NCBI RefSeq assembly: GCF_021366795.1
Contig: NZ_JAHCPS010000016.1
Location: 1-34,921, forward strand
Direction: 5' to 3'
DNA length: 34,921 nt
DNA from: Macrococcoides caseolyticum
GTDB lineage: Bacteria; Bacillota; Bacilli; Staphylococcales; Staphylococcaceae
A program made the translations under genes and the position numbers. Of this stretch, positions 8,670 to 17,738 are shown one piece after another (position 1 is the stretch's first letter; every line of letters starts with the position of its first letter). Below the pieces are notes generated by a model, which saw only the letters and a list, made by a program, of their open reading frames with translations, was not told the origin of the DNA and did not search any database.

Positions 8670-9328
8670 TAAATAAGCATGAATCCAATACCCCATACTG
8701 TTTTAATATACGGTTCATCAGTAATTTGACTTAATTTCTTTCTTATATTCGAAACGTGCACACTTATCGTGTTATCATCACCAACATACGTACCATGTCC
8801 AAGCGCATTGTATATCTTTTGTTTCGAAAGCGGAACTTCAGGGTGTTTGATTAATACAGTTAAAATATCAAATTCTGAATTCGTTAACTGTACAATGTTT
8901 TGATTCAATGTGACTTCTCTTTTCTCTTCGTCCAGCTGTAATGCTCTATGTGTAATCACGCTACTCGTCTGAGCTACATTGCGCAGTTGCACCATCACTC
9001 TTGCCAATACTTCTTCTTGATAAAATGGTTTCGTGATGTAGTCATCTGCACCAAGTGTAAGAAGATTAACTTTATGCTCAAGGTCACTTTTTGCTGTAAT
9101 AATAATCACTTTTGAATTCGTTTGCTGTTTAATTTCGCTAAGTAACGTTTCTCCATTCATGTAAGGCATCATAAGATCAAGCAGAATCAAATCAAACGAT
9201 TGATCTTTGATATATGTATAACCCTCTTTACCATCATGCGCAATGGTTACTTCATAGTTAGGCTTTAGTGTAAGTGCAAGTAACTGCGCAATATCTTTAT
9301 CATCTTCAATAATTAATATATGTGCCAT
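8669..9328 (-). CDS. OmpR/PhoB-family response regulator
   Basis: DNA-binding response regulator of 219 residues. The receiver domain has the acidic pocket IIEDDKD (residues 7-13), the phospho-accepting Asp51 in LILLDLMMPYMNG, and the conserved Lys in ITAKSD. The C-terminal winged helix contains LTNSEFDILTVLIKHP and HVSNIRKKL and ends with VWGIGFML, the usual terminal strand. It is the first gene of the regulator-ATPase-permease-kinase group, an order that differs from the common regulator-kinase-ATPase-permease order. A weak promoter candidate (TTGAGG, 16 bp, TATTAT; 9383-9410, minus strand) lies upstream. The regulator probably activates the exporter through the repeats that begin at its own stop codon. 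Confidence 0.93.
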   Translation of the reverse strand: MAHILIIEDDKDIAQLLALTLKPNYEVTIAHDGKEGYTYIKDQSFDLILLDLMMPYMNGETLLSEIKQQTNSKVIIITAKSDLEHKVNLLTLGADDYITKPFYQEEVLARVMVQLRNVAQTSSVITHRALQLDEEKREVTLNQNIVQLTNSEFDILTVLIKHPEVPLSKQKIYNALGHGTYVGDDNTISVHVSNIRKKLSQITDEPYIKTVWGIGFMLI

Positions 9329-9498
9329 AACTACTCCTCATTTTTATGATTTACTCATAGTTTAACATTAATTGGTACAGTGATAATAAAAACATAATTT
9401 ATTTCCTCAAACCTTAAACCTATCTTAATTCTTCAATCAAACGATTTACAATTCTTCCATCACATACTAAACTCCTAATTAAAAAGGATATGATACCA

Positions 9499-9735
9499 AT
9501 GAACCAACTCACAACCCACGGCATTACAATCAAATATCACGAATCACTCAACATTGTTAAAGACGAATATCGCATCGCCATGCTCTCCAAGAATTTGGAC
9601 GAAATCCACTGCATTATCGACTTCAATTACGAGAATGGTAAATTCAAAAATATGAATATCAAGCCCCGCTTCAATATAGACATCACAATTGAAGAAGGTG
9701 TTTATAGCTTCGATGTCAATTATGTTGAAGAATAA
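9499..9735 (+). CDS. Small hypothetical protein
   Basis: A 78-residue acidic protein that I do not recognise. Two ATGs are possible. The one at 9490 lies only two bases from the AAAAAGG ribosome site, whereas the one at 9499 (MNQLTTHGITIKYHESLN) has a normal spacing, so I start it there. It contains no cysteine, signal peptide or membrane segment. Its second half alternates polar and hydrophobic residues (KNMNIKPRFNIDITIEEG), suggesting a small beta-rich fold. It diverges from the response regulator and is followed by a repeat pair and a terminator. Codon use looks ordinary for the window, which supports a real gene, but no function can be given. Confidence 0.65.
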   Translation: MNQLTTHGITIKYHESLNIVKDEYRIAMLSKNLDEIHCIIDFNYENGKFKNMNIKPRFNIDITIEEGVYSFDVNYVEE

Positions 9736-9751
9736 ATTCTACTCGCCTTAT

Positions 9752-9820
9752 CAAAAGTTTCACCTCAAGTTTAAACTTTTGTTATTTTGACCTCAAAGTT
9801 TCACCTCAACTTTAAACTTA
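9752..9820. repeat. Pair of short direct repeats with internal dyad
   Basis: Two related copies, about 9752-9780 and 9794-9820, share the core AAGTTTCACCTCAA followed by a TTTAAACTT block, with a period of about 41 bp. The first copy also forms an inverted repeat, AAAAGTTT (9753-9760) with AAACTTTT (9773-9780). It lies between the small protein gene and its terminator. No function assigned. Confidence 0.6.
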
Positions 9821-9834
9821 TATTGATTTAAATA

Positions 9835-9871
9835 AAAAAACGACTAGCTTTTTATTAACTAGTCGTTTTTT
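9835..9871. terminator. Bidirectional intrinsic terminator
   Basis: AAAAAACGACTAG (9835-9847) pairs with CTAGTCGTTTTTT (9859-9871) around an 11-base loop. U-tracts exist in both directions. It can serve the small plus-strand gene and the minus-strand iron transport operon. Confidence 0.85.
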
Positions 9872-9878
9872 AAATTAA

Positions 9879-9989
9879 TTAATTATTACCCTCTCTTATT
9901 CTGCGTACTATTTTTTCCATCACTTCATCATACGAATCATCCATGTTTTCATACTCTGTACACGCAAAGATATTCGTTTCTGATAAATT
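9879..9989 (-). pseudogene. Possible C-terminal remnant of a lost gene, or a 21-codon ORF
   Basis: Directly after the second permease, 36 open codons encode a polar, protein-like tail (NIFACTEYENMDDSYDEVM, then a basic end RRIREGNN) before TAA at 9879-9881. An in-frame stop at 9990-9992 precedes it. The only ATG is internal (9944), with no clear ribosome site. The amino-acid mix looks coding, so it may be the end of a gene that was deleted from the iron operon. I do not recognise the family, and chance is possible. Confidence 0.3.
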
Positions 9990-10007
9990 TTAGTAAAGTT
10001 TAAATAA

Positions 10008-10997
10008 CTACGCTTTTCTTACTCTTCTGTAAAATAATAAATAGATAAAGAATGGTGCACCAATCAATGCTGTAAACACACCTGCAGGTACTTCTACAGG
10101 CAGGAACAGCGTTCTTCCAAGCAAATCACTCAGCAGAACAATGATTGAACCGATTAATCCACTCATACTTATACGCCCTATAAAGGATTGTGTACGCATC
10201 CTGGAAGCGATATGTGGCGCAATCAGTCCAACAAACTGTATTCCTCCAACGAAACTCATACTCAATCCAGTAAGAATACTGACAAATAACAGTGCCATGA
10301 GCGTAATGCTGTAATAATTCAATCCTAAACCATTAGAAGCATACTTTCCCATCTGGTGTATATCCAAATGTTTGGTGAAGTAAGCGATAATGATCAGAGT
10401 GATTATTACAGCAATACACAACACGATGACCTGTAAATAATCTGCTAAATGGACTGAACCTGTAATCCATATTTGTGCTTGTGCACTCCTCTTACTAGAT
10501 GACATAATGAGAAACATCGTCATACCATGAAAAAATATATTCAGGCATATACCCATCAATATGAGTCGTTCTTTCTTAAACGCTCCTTTTAATGCAAAGT
10601 GATACAGAAGCCAGGTGACAATAATCGCACCGAGCATTGATGCTACACTTTGATAGGCAATAGGAAATAATAACCGCTCACTTTGTGAAGTCAGTACTAC
10701 AAGAAAAAACAGACTACCTACGACTGCACCTTGACTGATTCCTATTACATCAGGAGAAGCCAGATCATTCTTAGTTACTCTTTGTAAAAGACAGCCTGCT
10801 ATACCTAATGCAGCACCTGTCATAACTGCAAGCAGCACTCTAGGCAGCCTTAAGGTGTTAATAATAAGGTTTGTATAATCATCACTTTGCTGAAACAGTG
10901 CCTTTATTACTTCTAACGGTTGTACAAAGGAATCACCGAGCATAAGTGAGAGTAATATACTGCATATGAAGAGCACAATATTAACAACATACCTCAT
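10008..10997 (-). CDS. FecCD-family iron-siderophore ABC permease (second subunit)
   Basis: Inner-membrane permease of 329 residues with about nine or ten hydrophobic segments. Family motifs include LRLPRVLLAVMTGAALGIAG near the N-terminus and GGIQFVGLIAPHIASRM, the coupling-helix region that touches the ATPase. The end reads PAGVFTALIGAPFFIYLL, typical of FecCD/BtuC proteins. It overlaps the first permease by four bases (ATGA). With that protein it should form the heterodimeric channel for ferric siderophores delivered by the binding protein at 11982-12920. From memory it resembles the YfhA/YfiZ pair of B. subtilis. No ATPase gene follows. Confidence 0.93.
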   Translation of the reverse strand: MRYVVNIVLFICSILLSLMLGDSFVQPLEVIKALFQQSDDYTNLIINTLRLPRVLLAVMTGAALGIAGCLLQRVTKNDLASPDVIGISQGAVVGSLFFLVVLTSQSERLLFPIAYQSVASMLGAIIVTWLLYHFALKGAFKKERLILMGICLNIFFHGMTMFLIMSSSKRSAQAQIWITGSVHLADYLQVIVLCIAVIITLIIIAYFTKHLDIHQMGKYASNGLGLNYYSITLMALLFVSILTGLSMSFVGGIQFVGLIAPHIASRMRTQSFIGRISMSGLIGSIIVLLSDLLGRTLFLPVEVPAGVFTALIGAPFFIYLLFYRRVRKA

Positions 10998-11992
10998 GTT
11001 AACGACCCCTTTCGTTTCAAAATGAGATAGAAGAATATCGGCGCTCCAATGATTGCTGTTGCAATTCCTACAGGAAGTTCCTGAGGATAAAGTATAAATC
11101 TGCTTAAAATATCGCTTGTGATAAGTAAGACAGCACCAATGAGTCCAGATGCCGGCATCATAACTTTGTGGTTATGACTTTTAATCATTAGCTTTGTAAT
11201 GTGTGGCGTAATTAAACCGACGAATGCAATGGGTCCAGCCATCGCAACAGCTGAGCCACTTAGCAGTGCAACAGAAGTCATTACAAGCAACTTTATCTTA
11301 ACGATATTCCCACCGATTGAAGTCATCGCTAAATCGTCTAAGTTAAATAAATTTAAATGCTTTATATTAATGATTGAGAGCACAATACCAATGATCATAA
11401 ATGGCCATAAATAATGTAGCACAGTGAGCTTACGGTTGCTCACTGAACCACTTAGCCAGTAGATGACCTGTTCTATTGCTGATTCATTATAAATCAATAC
11501 GCCTTGTGTCACTGCCATACATAGCGCACTGAGACTTGCTCCGAAAAGTGTGAGTTCCATGATATTTAATGGTCTGAGCGGTATTATCGTTGCAGCCACA
11601 ATCATTATAGCAATAACAAAAGCTCCAGCAAACGCAATCATACTGAGCATAAATGTCCCGTCAATTTTAAAGATTACGATTGCGCATACAACGCAAAGAC
11701 TTGCACCACTATTGATGCCCATAATGCCTGGACTGGCAAAGGGATTTCTAGTAATCGTCTGAATCATCAATCCGCTAATCCCAAGTAACATACCGACGAG
11801 TAACGCAATGACAGTTCTTGGTATCCTTAAATTAAACAATACATCACGCTGTGCAGACTGTTCATTCTGGAATAATATACCGTATAAATCAATCAAACTG
11901 AATTTATGAAATCCTAACATCAAGCTGCAAAGCACTGCAATGAATAATAAAATTGTAATTAAGTAGAATTTTAAAAAAATTCTACTTTTCAC
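10994..11992 (-). CDS. FecCD-family iron-siderophore ABC permease (first subunit)
   Basis: Membrane permease of 332 residues, paralogous to the next gene, with about ten TM segments. FecCD signatures are LRIPRTVIALLVGMLLGISG near residues 50-70, NPFASPGIMGINSGAS, and AGPIAFVGLITPHITKLM toward the C-terminus. Its start overlaps the 3' end of the binding-protein gene by 11 bp and its stop overlaps the next permease by four, so the three genes form one tightly packed unit. It moves the ferric siderophore across the membrane using an ATPase that must be encoded elsewhere. Confidence 0.93.
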   Translation of the reverse strand: MKSRIFLKFYLITILLFIAVLCSLMLGFHKFSLIDLYGILFQNEQSAQRDVLFNLRIPRTVIALLVGMLLGISGLMIQTITRNPFASPGIMGINSGASLCVVCAIVIFKIDGTFMLSMIAFAGAFVIAIMIVAATIIPLRPLNIMELTLFGASLSALCMAVTQGVLIYNESAIEQVIYWLSGSVSNRKLTVLHYLWPFMIIGIVLSIINIKHLNLFNLDDLAMTSIGGNIVKIKLLVMTSVALLSGSAVAMAGPIAFVGLITPHITKLMIKSHNHKVMMPASGLIGAVLLITSDILSRFILYPQELPVGIATAIIGAPIFFYLILKRKGSLT

Positions 11993-12920
11993 TTAATAAC
12001 TTCTCCTTTAAATCATCTAACATCATATGTGCAGACAGTACCCCACCTGATGTGTTCCAGATTGAATCATCGACTTTCATCGCATGCTTTTGTTTTGATG
12101 CTTTTAAAGCTTTGAATGCTGGATCATTTATCCATTCTTTCTCCATACTCGTTACATCTTCTTGTGGTGTATTAAATGTGAAGTAGAATATATAATCACC
12201 ATCCATCGCACTAATTCTTTCTTTCGTTAAACCTTTCTCAGCAAAGTCATTCTTATCCTGACCTTTTGGACGTTTTAATCCTACCTCATCTAAGATAACA
12301 CCAGAGAACGTATCTTTATGATAAATACGCACATCCCCAGGCATGAAACGTACCATAGAAATTTCTGAATTCACTTTATCACCTAAAGCTTTTCTTGTCT
12401 TCTCGACGTGTTTTGTATAATCCGCTAACACTTCTTTGCCTTTTTCTTCTTTGTTGACTGCTTTTGCATATAATTTAAAGTTTTCCTTCCAGTCACCACG
12501 TAATTCTTCAGAGAATACAGTCGGTGCAATCGCTGATAATTTCTTATATTGCGCTTCCTGTCTAAACTTATTACCGATAATTAAATCTGGTTTCATTTTT
12601 GCAATACGCTCAATATTGATTTCACTTTCATTCCCAACCGGTTCAATCCCTTTATATTGATCCTTTAAGTGTTCATACCATGGGTCACCGGCATAAGAAT
12701 TTGCAGCGCCTACAGGTTTTACACCTAATGCAACTAATGCTTCTGTCCCTTCATTAGTAAGAACGACAACACGCTTAGGTGCTTTTGGAACTTTTGTCGT
12801 ACCCATCGCATGTTTTACTTCAACAGTATCTTTACTTGAGACTGCTTTATTACCTGATTGTTGACCGCATGCTGTAATGAACAACACTAAACTTAATAAA
12901 ACGAAATATAATTTTTTCAT
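11982..12920 (-). CDS. Iron-siderophore ABC transporter substrate-binding lipoprotein (YfiY/SirA-like)
   Basis: Extracellular, lipid-anchored binding protein of 312 residues. A basic-hydrophobic signal ends in the lipobox ITAC with Cys18 as the acylation site. The mature part has the class III (FecB/helical backbone) layout: KVPKAPKRVVVL, ALGVKPVGA, a long linker helix, and a second lobe with VRFMPGDVRIYHKDTF. From memory it is closest to B. subtilis YfiY and to staphylococcal SirA, which carry hydroxamate or carboxylate siderophores. The exact ligand cannot be read from sequence. It is the first gene of the operon, behind a strong promoter covered by two Fur boxes, so it should be expressed when iron is low. 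Confidence 0.92.
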   Translation of the reverse strand: MKKLYFVLLSLVLFITACGQQSGNKAVSSKDTVEVKHAMGTTKVPKAPKRVVVLTNEGTEALVALGVKPVGAANSYAGDPWYEHLKDQYKGIEPVGNESEINIERIAKMKPDLIIGNKFRQEAQYKKLSAIAPTVFSEELRGDWKENFKLYAKAVNKEEKGKEVLADYTKHVEKTRKALGDKVNSEISMVRFMPGDVRIYHKDTFSGVILDEVGLKRPKGQDKNDFAEKGLTKERISAMDGDYIFYFTFNTPQEDVTSMEKEWINDPAFKALKASKQKHAMKVDDSIWNTSGGVLSAHMMLDDLKEKLLSEK

Positions 12921-12940
12921 TTTAGAACCCCTTCTCTAGT

Positions 12941-12971
12941 TGATAACAATTATCATTGATAATCGTTATCA
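12941..12971. promoter_or_regulatory. Tandem Fur boxes
   Basis: Two 7-1-7 Fur motifs, TGATAACAATTATCA (12941-12955) and TGATAATCGTTATCA (12957-12971), each match TGATAATNATTATCA at all but one defined position and are one base apart. They lie directly downstream of the -10 of the siderophore operon promoter, so Fur bound to iron would block it. Confidence 0.92.
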
Positions 12972-13000
12972 ATTGTAAATTTGATTTTTTTACTTGTCAA
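12972..13000 (-). promoter_or_regulatory. Sigma-A promoter of the siderophore uptake operon
   Basis: On the minus strand a perfect TTGACA (12995-13000), exactly 17 bp, then TACAAT (12972-12977), immediately followed by the Fur boxes. It lies about 50 bases upstream of the binding-protein start. Confidence 0.85.
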
Positions 13001-13055
13001 TTAATATTTTGTTTTTCCATACAGGTTGAACGTATAAATCTTTTATACTACAAAA

Positions 13056-13088
13056 AAAGTTCCAGATACAAAACGTATCTGGAACTTT
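13056..13088 (-). terminator. groESL terminator
   Basis: AAAGTTCCAGATAC (13056-13069) pairs with GTATCTGGAACTTT (13075-13088), a perfect 14-bp stem with a five-base loop. It is followed on the minus strand by a T-run and lies just after the groEL stop. Confidence 0.9.
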
Positions 13089-13101
13089 AATATTATTTAA
13101 T

Positions 13102-14751
<1,650 letters not shown>

Positions 14752-14793
14752 CTAAATTGTTATTGTTTGCTATGTGTATTACTTACCGATTAA

Positions 14794-15081
14794 TTATTCT
14801 TCAAAAATTGCGATAATGTCTTCTTCTTTTAATACAATATATTTTTCGTCTCCAGCTTTTACTTCCGTGCCACCAAATGGTTCGTACACGACACGGTCTC
14901 CTACAGCAACCTGGATTTCAACTCTTTCACCATTCTCAAGGATACGGCCTGTGCCAACTGCAATGACTGTTCCTTCATTTGACTTTTCTTTTGCAGAATC
15001 CGTTAATACGATTCCACTTGCAGTAGTTTGTTCTCTTTCAGTTTTTTCGATTACAACACGATTTCCGTATGGTTTTAACAC
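14794..15081 (-). CDS. groES: Co-chaperonin GroES (Hsp10)
   Basis: Heptameric lid of the GroEL chamber. I start it at the GTG at 15081, giving [18 protein letters not shown] and 95 residues. This matches the canonical GroES N-terminus, and AAGGAGG (around 15090-15096) then has an 8-base spacing. The ATG six bases upstream (15087) lies only two bases from that site. The mobile loop [16 protein letters not shown] that docks on GroEL is intact, as are GTVIAVGTG and the C-terminal strand EDIIAIFEE. First gene of the heat-shock operon. Confidence 0.98.
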   Translation of the reverse strand: MLKPYGNRVVIEKTEREQTTASGIVLTDSAKEKSNEGTVIAVGTGRILENGERVEIQVAVGDRVVYEPFGGTEVKAGDEKYIVLKEEDIIAIFEE

Positions 15082-15118
15082 GATCATTTCCTCCTTGAAA
15101 AATAAAATTCTTGTGTTT

Positions 15119-15145
15119 TTAGCACTCTGACTCTTTAAGTGCTAA
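15119..15145. promoter_or_regulatory. CIRCE element (HrcA operator)
   Basis: TTAGCACTC (15119-15127), nine bases, then AAGTGCTAA (15137-15145). This is the classic CIRCE TTAGCACTC-N9-GAGTGCTAA with a single change in one arm. It lies upstream of groES and is bound by the HrcA repressor in Firmicutes. Confidence 0.97.
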
Positions 15146-15159
15146 CATATTTTTATAAT

Positions 15160-15176
15160 AATCAAAGAAGGTCAAG
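15160..15176 (+). promoter_or_regulatory. CtsR-like operator overlapping the groES -35
   Basis: AATCAAA-GAA-GGTCAAG (15160-15176) fits the CtsR tandem heptad RGTCAAA-NAN-RGTCAAA with one mismatch per heptad. On the minus strand the same bases give TTGACC, a plausible -35 for groES. In S. aureus groESL is reported to be under both HrcA and CtsR, so dual control here is expected by homology. The -10 is not clear. Confidence 0.65.
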
Positions 15177-15297
15177 AATGCAAATGTTTTAGTTTGATAT
15201 TTTTATTATTTTTTTCAATCCACTTAAATTTTTTATTCAACGCCTTTTAATGTACAATAATAAGGAGTATTGAATAAAAAGGAGATTTTATTTTTTT

Positions 15298-16065
15298 ATG
15301 AATCGATTATGGGTTAATATTTTAACAGTTTTTATTTACATAGCTTCTCAATTTTTAGTGGTAATTCCAAATGCCTATTTTATTAAACAGGGATTGAGTG
15401 AATCAGACGCGTTTCTTAAGTCTGTTCCCTATTACGTTGCATCATTTGTTATTGCTTCGATATTAGTTATTTTCATAAATCAATGCATTAAGAATAAAAC
15501 GACACTTGAACGTTCAAAGAAGGCTGATGCGATTGCAACCATCGGCTGGATTATTGGTGGTTTCTTTATTTCTTTATTTGCGCAAATGATTTTCGGTATG
15601 ATTAATACTTATATACTTCAGCAGCCAATTGAAAGTCAGAACACACAAAATATTATGAGTATCGCTAAACAGGCACCGGTATTCATTATTCTGATTGCAA
15701 TCGTTGGTCCGATCTTAGAAGAATTTGTTTTTAGAAAAGTTATTTTCGGAGAACTTTATGAGGTGATTAAAGGGCCGAGATGGCTTGCATTTATTATTGC
15801 ATTACTCATTAGTGGTTTCATCTTCTCTTGTGCACATAACGACTTTGACCATACACTTATTTATATGGGCATGTCTCTCGTATTTAGTGGATTATATGTT
15901 CTTACAAATCGTATTCTAGTGCCGATTGCAGCACATATGACAATGAATGGGTTTGTCGTACTCATGCAAGTCGTCTTTGCAGATCAGGTAGAAGAAGCAC
16001 AGGAACAATTAAAGGCCACTTCAAATATTATTGTCCCAGTTATTAAATCTTATTTTAATATTTAA
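15298..16065 (+). CDS. mroQ: CPBP-family intramembrane protease, MroQ-like
   Basis: Polytopic membrane protein of 255 residues with about seven hydrophobic segments and the abortive-infection/CPBP glutamic protease signature. Motif 1 is EEFVFRK (EExxxR), motif 2 is FSCAHNDFDH, and the last motif is PIAAHMTMNGFVV (HxxxN). The sequence GPILEEFVFRKVIFGELY is nearly the same as I recall for S. aureus MroQ, which also lies divergent from groES and acts in AgrB-AgrD autoinducing-peptide maturation. The B. subtilis neighbour in this position is YdiL. A GGAG site lies 13 bases before the ATG, a rather long spacing. No agr gene is seen nearby, so its substrate here is open. Confidence 0.88.
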   Translation: MNRLWVNILTVFIYIASQFLVVIPNAYFIKQGLSESDAFLKSVPYYVASFVIASILVIFINQCIKNKTTLERSKKADAIATIGWIIGGFFISLFAQMIFGMINTYILQQPIESQNTQNIMSIAKQAPVFIILIAIVGPILEEFVFRKVIFGELYEVIKGPRWLAFIIALLISGFIFSCAHNDFDHTLIYMGMSLVFSGLYVLTNRILVPIAAHMTMNGFVVLMQVVFADQVEEAQEQLKATSNIIVPVIKSYFNI

Positions 16066-16070
16066 ATGAA

Positions 16071-16117
16071 TAACGCCGAGTGGTCGGAATAGGGAATAAT
16101 TCGACCACTCGGCGTTA
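16071..16117. terminator. Terminator after mroQ, between convergent genes
   Basis: TAACGCCGAGTGGTCG (16071-16086) pairs perfectly with CGACCACTCGGCGTTA (16102-16117), a 16-bp GC-rich stem with a T-rich tail on the plus strand. It lies between convergent mroQ and the polyphosphate kinase gene and may serve both. Confidence 0.9.
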
Positions 16118-16174
16118 TATTTTTATATCAATTTACGATGCGTAGCGAAATATCACCTTTTTCACTCACTCGAA

Positions 16175-17611
16175 CTACCACAATTTCTTAACACCCCAAA
16201 GACGTTCTTCACATGCAGTAATAATCGTCTTCAATGCTTTAATACGGGCTGCACGTTTATTATTCGCTGGTATAATCACCCACGGCGCGTCCTCCGTTGA
16301 AGTTTTATCAATCATATCTTTACTTGCTTCAAGGTATAAATCCCATTTTTCACGGTTACGCCAGTCTTCATCCGTTATCTTCCATTGTTTCTCAGGTGTG
16401 ACTTGTCTTTCTTCAAAACGCTTTAACTGTTCGTCTTTATCTAATACAAGGAAGAACTTAATAACGATAGCACCTTCTAATGTCAACGCACGTTCAAACT
16501 TGTTAATTTCATCATACGCACGCTGCCACTCTTCAGTTGACGCAAACCCTTCTACACGTTCAACAAGCACTCTGCCATACCAGCTTCTATCAAAGATTTC
16601 AATATGACCAGAACGTGGTACATCCGTTGCAAAGCGCCATAGATAATGGTAACTTAATTCCGTCTCAGTCGGCGCACTAATGGCATTGACTTCATACCCC
16701 GTTGGATCAAGACTTTCACGGACACGTTTAATATTGCCGCCTTTACCCGCAGCATCCATGCCTTCATAGACAAGCATTAATGGTATTTTCTTTTCATATA
16801 AAGCATATTGTAATTCACGAATTCTATTCTGCAGTTTCGGTAATAGTTCTTTATATTCTGCCTTAGACATATCGTCTGATGTATCATCAAACATATCTGT
16901 CGTAAAGTCCTCTGTAAATTTGCCATCTACATTACGCTTAGCTTGTTCTTTTTCTTTCAATGCCTGTTCTAAACGTTTAATCATCGTTTCATACATTTCA
17001 TTCGTTGCTTTGCCACGTTCCGTATAATCGATATACGTCCACGGAGAAATTTCTTCTGTCGCTTTCATTAAATCAATCATACCATCCTGATACGCTTTCA
17101 CTGGAATTCCTGTTTCATATTCCTGTGCTTTCCAGCGCGTTAACGGATTCTTCTTCGTTTCTCTTATATGTTCCAATCGCTTCTGTTCATTGACTGACAG
17201 ATAGAATTTAATAATGACATATCCATCGTCCTTTAACATTGATTCAAATCCTACAATTTCCTGCGTCAGCAGATCATAATCCTTTATGATATCTTTCTTT
17301 AACTCATGCACTTCAAAATCTAGCTTCTGTGCATACCAGCTTCTAAAGAATAACGTTACACCGCCTTTACTCGGAATATTCTTCCAGTAAGGATATAAGA
17401 AAGGATAACGTAATAACTCTTTATCAGGTCTTTGTGTTGCATAAAAGTTCGTATATTTTGCATCTAATGTCAGCAATAATTCATTCGATAATCTTGATTT
17501 ACCTGACGCCGGGATACCTTCAAATACTACCATCACAGGTATACCTGCTTCATGTGTACGTCTTACCAGTTCTGCTGTTTTTAAAGCTAATGCTTCATCA
17601 ATTTTTGTCAT
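16175..17611 (-). CDS. Two-domain PPK2-family polyphosphate:nucleotide phosphotransferase (PAP-like)
   Basis: Cytosolic enzyme of 478 residues built from two tandem PPK2 domains, as in polyphosphate:AMP phosphotransferase, which uses polyphosphate to phosphorylate AMP (family knowledge). The C-terminal domain has the full motifs: Walker A EGMDAAGKGGNIKRV near residue 284, and the lid/Walker B region EIFDRSWYGRVLVERVEG. The N-terminal domain has weaker versions: GIPASGKS at 32-39 and FFRSWYAQ in which the Asp of DRSWY is replaced by Phe. The C-terminal half is therefore probably the catalytic one, with the N-terminal half structural. A charged linker (about 215-260) joins them. The gene is monocistronic and convergent with mroQ. 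Confidence 0.9.
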   Translation of the reverse strand: MTKIDEALALKTAELVRRTHEAGIPVMVVFEGIPASGKSRLSNELLLTLDAKYTNFYATQRPDKELLRYPFLYPYWKNIPSKGGVTLFFRSWYAQKLDFEVHELKKDIIKDYDLLTQEIVGFESMLKDDGYVIIKFYLSVNEQKRLEHIRETKKNPLTRWKAQEYETGIPVKAYQDGMIDLMKATEEISPWTYIDYTERGKATNEMYETMIKRLEQALKEKEQAKRNVDGKFTEDFTTDMFDDTSDDMSKAEYKELLPKLQNRIRELQYALYEKKIPLMLVYEGMDAAGKGGNIKRVRESLDPTGYEVNAISAPTETELSYHYLWRFATDVPRSGHIEIFDRSWYGRVLVERVEGFASTEEWQRAYDEINKFERALTLEGAIVIKFFLVLDKDEQLKRFEERQVTPEKQWKITDEDWRNREKWDLYLEASKDMIDKTSTEDAPWVIIPANNKRAARIKALKTIITACEERLWGVKKLW

Positions 17612-17738
17612 GCTTATCCCCCTTGTCTGTTCATCTTATTATACCATTTCACTTGTAATAAATGTATTCCTTCCCGCAAGAATTTAGAGTATTATAAGAA
17701 TAGTAAGAAAAATGAGATAATAGAAAAGGAGCGTTTCC

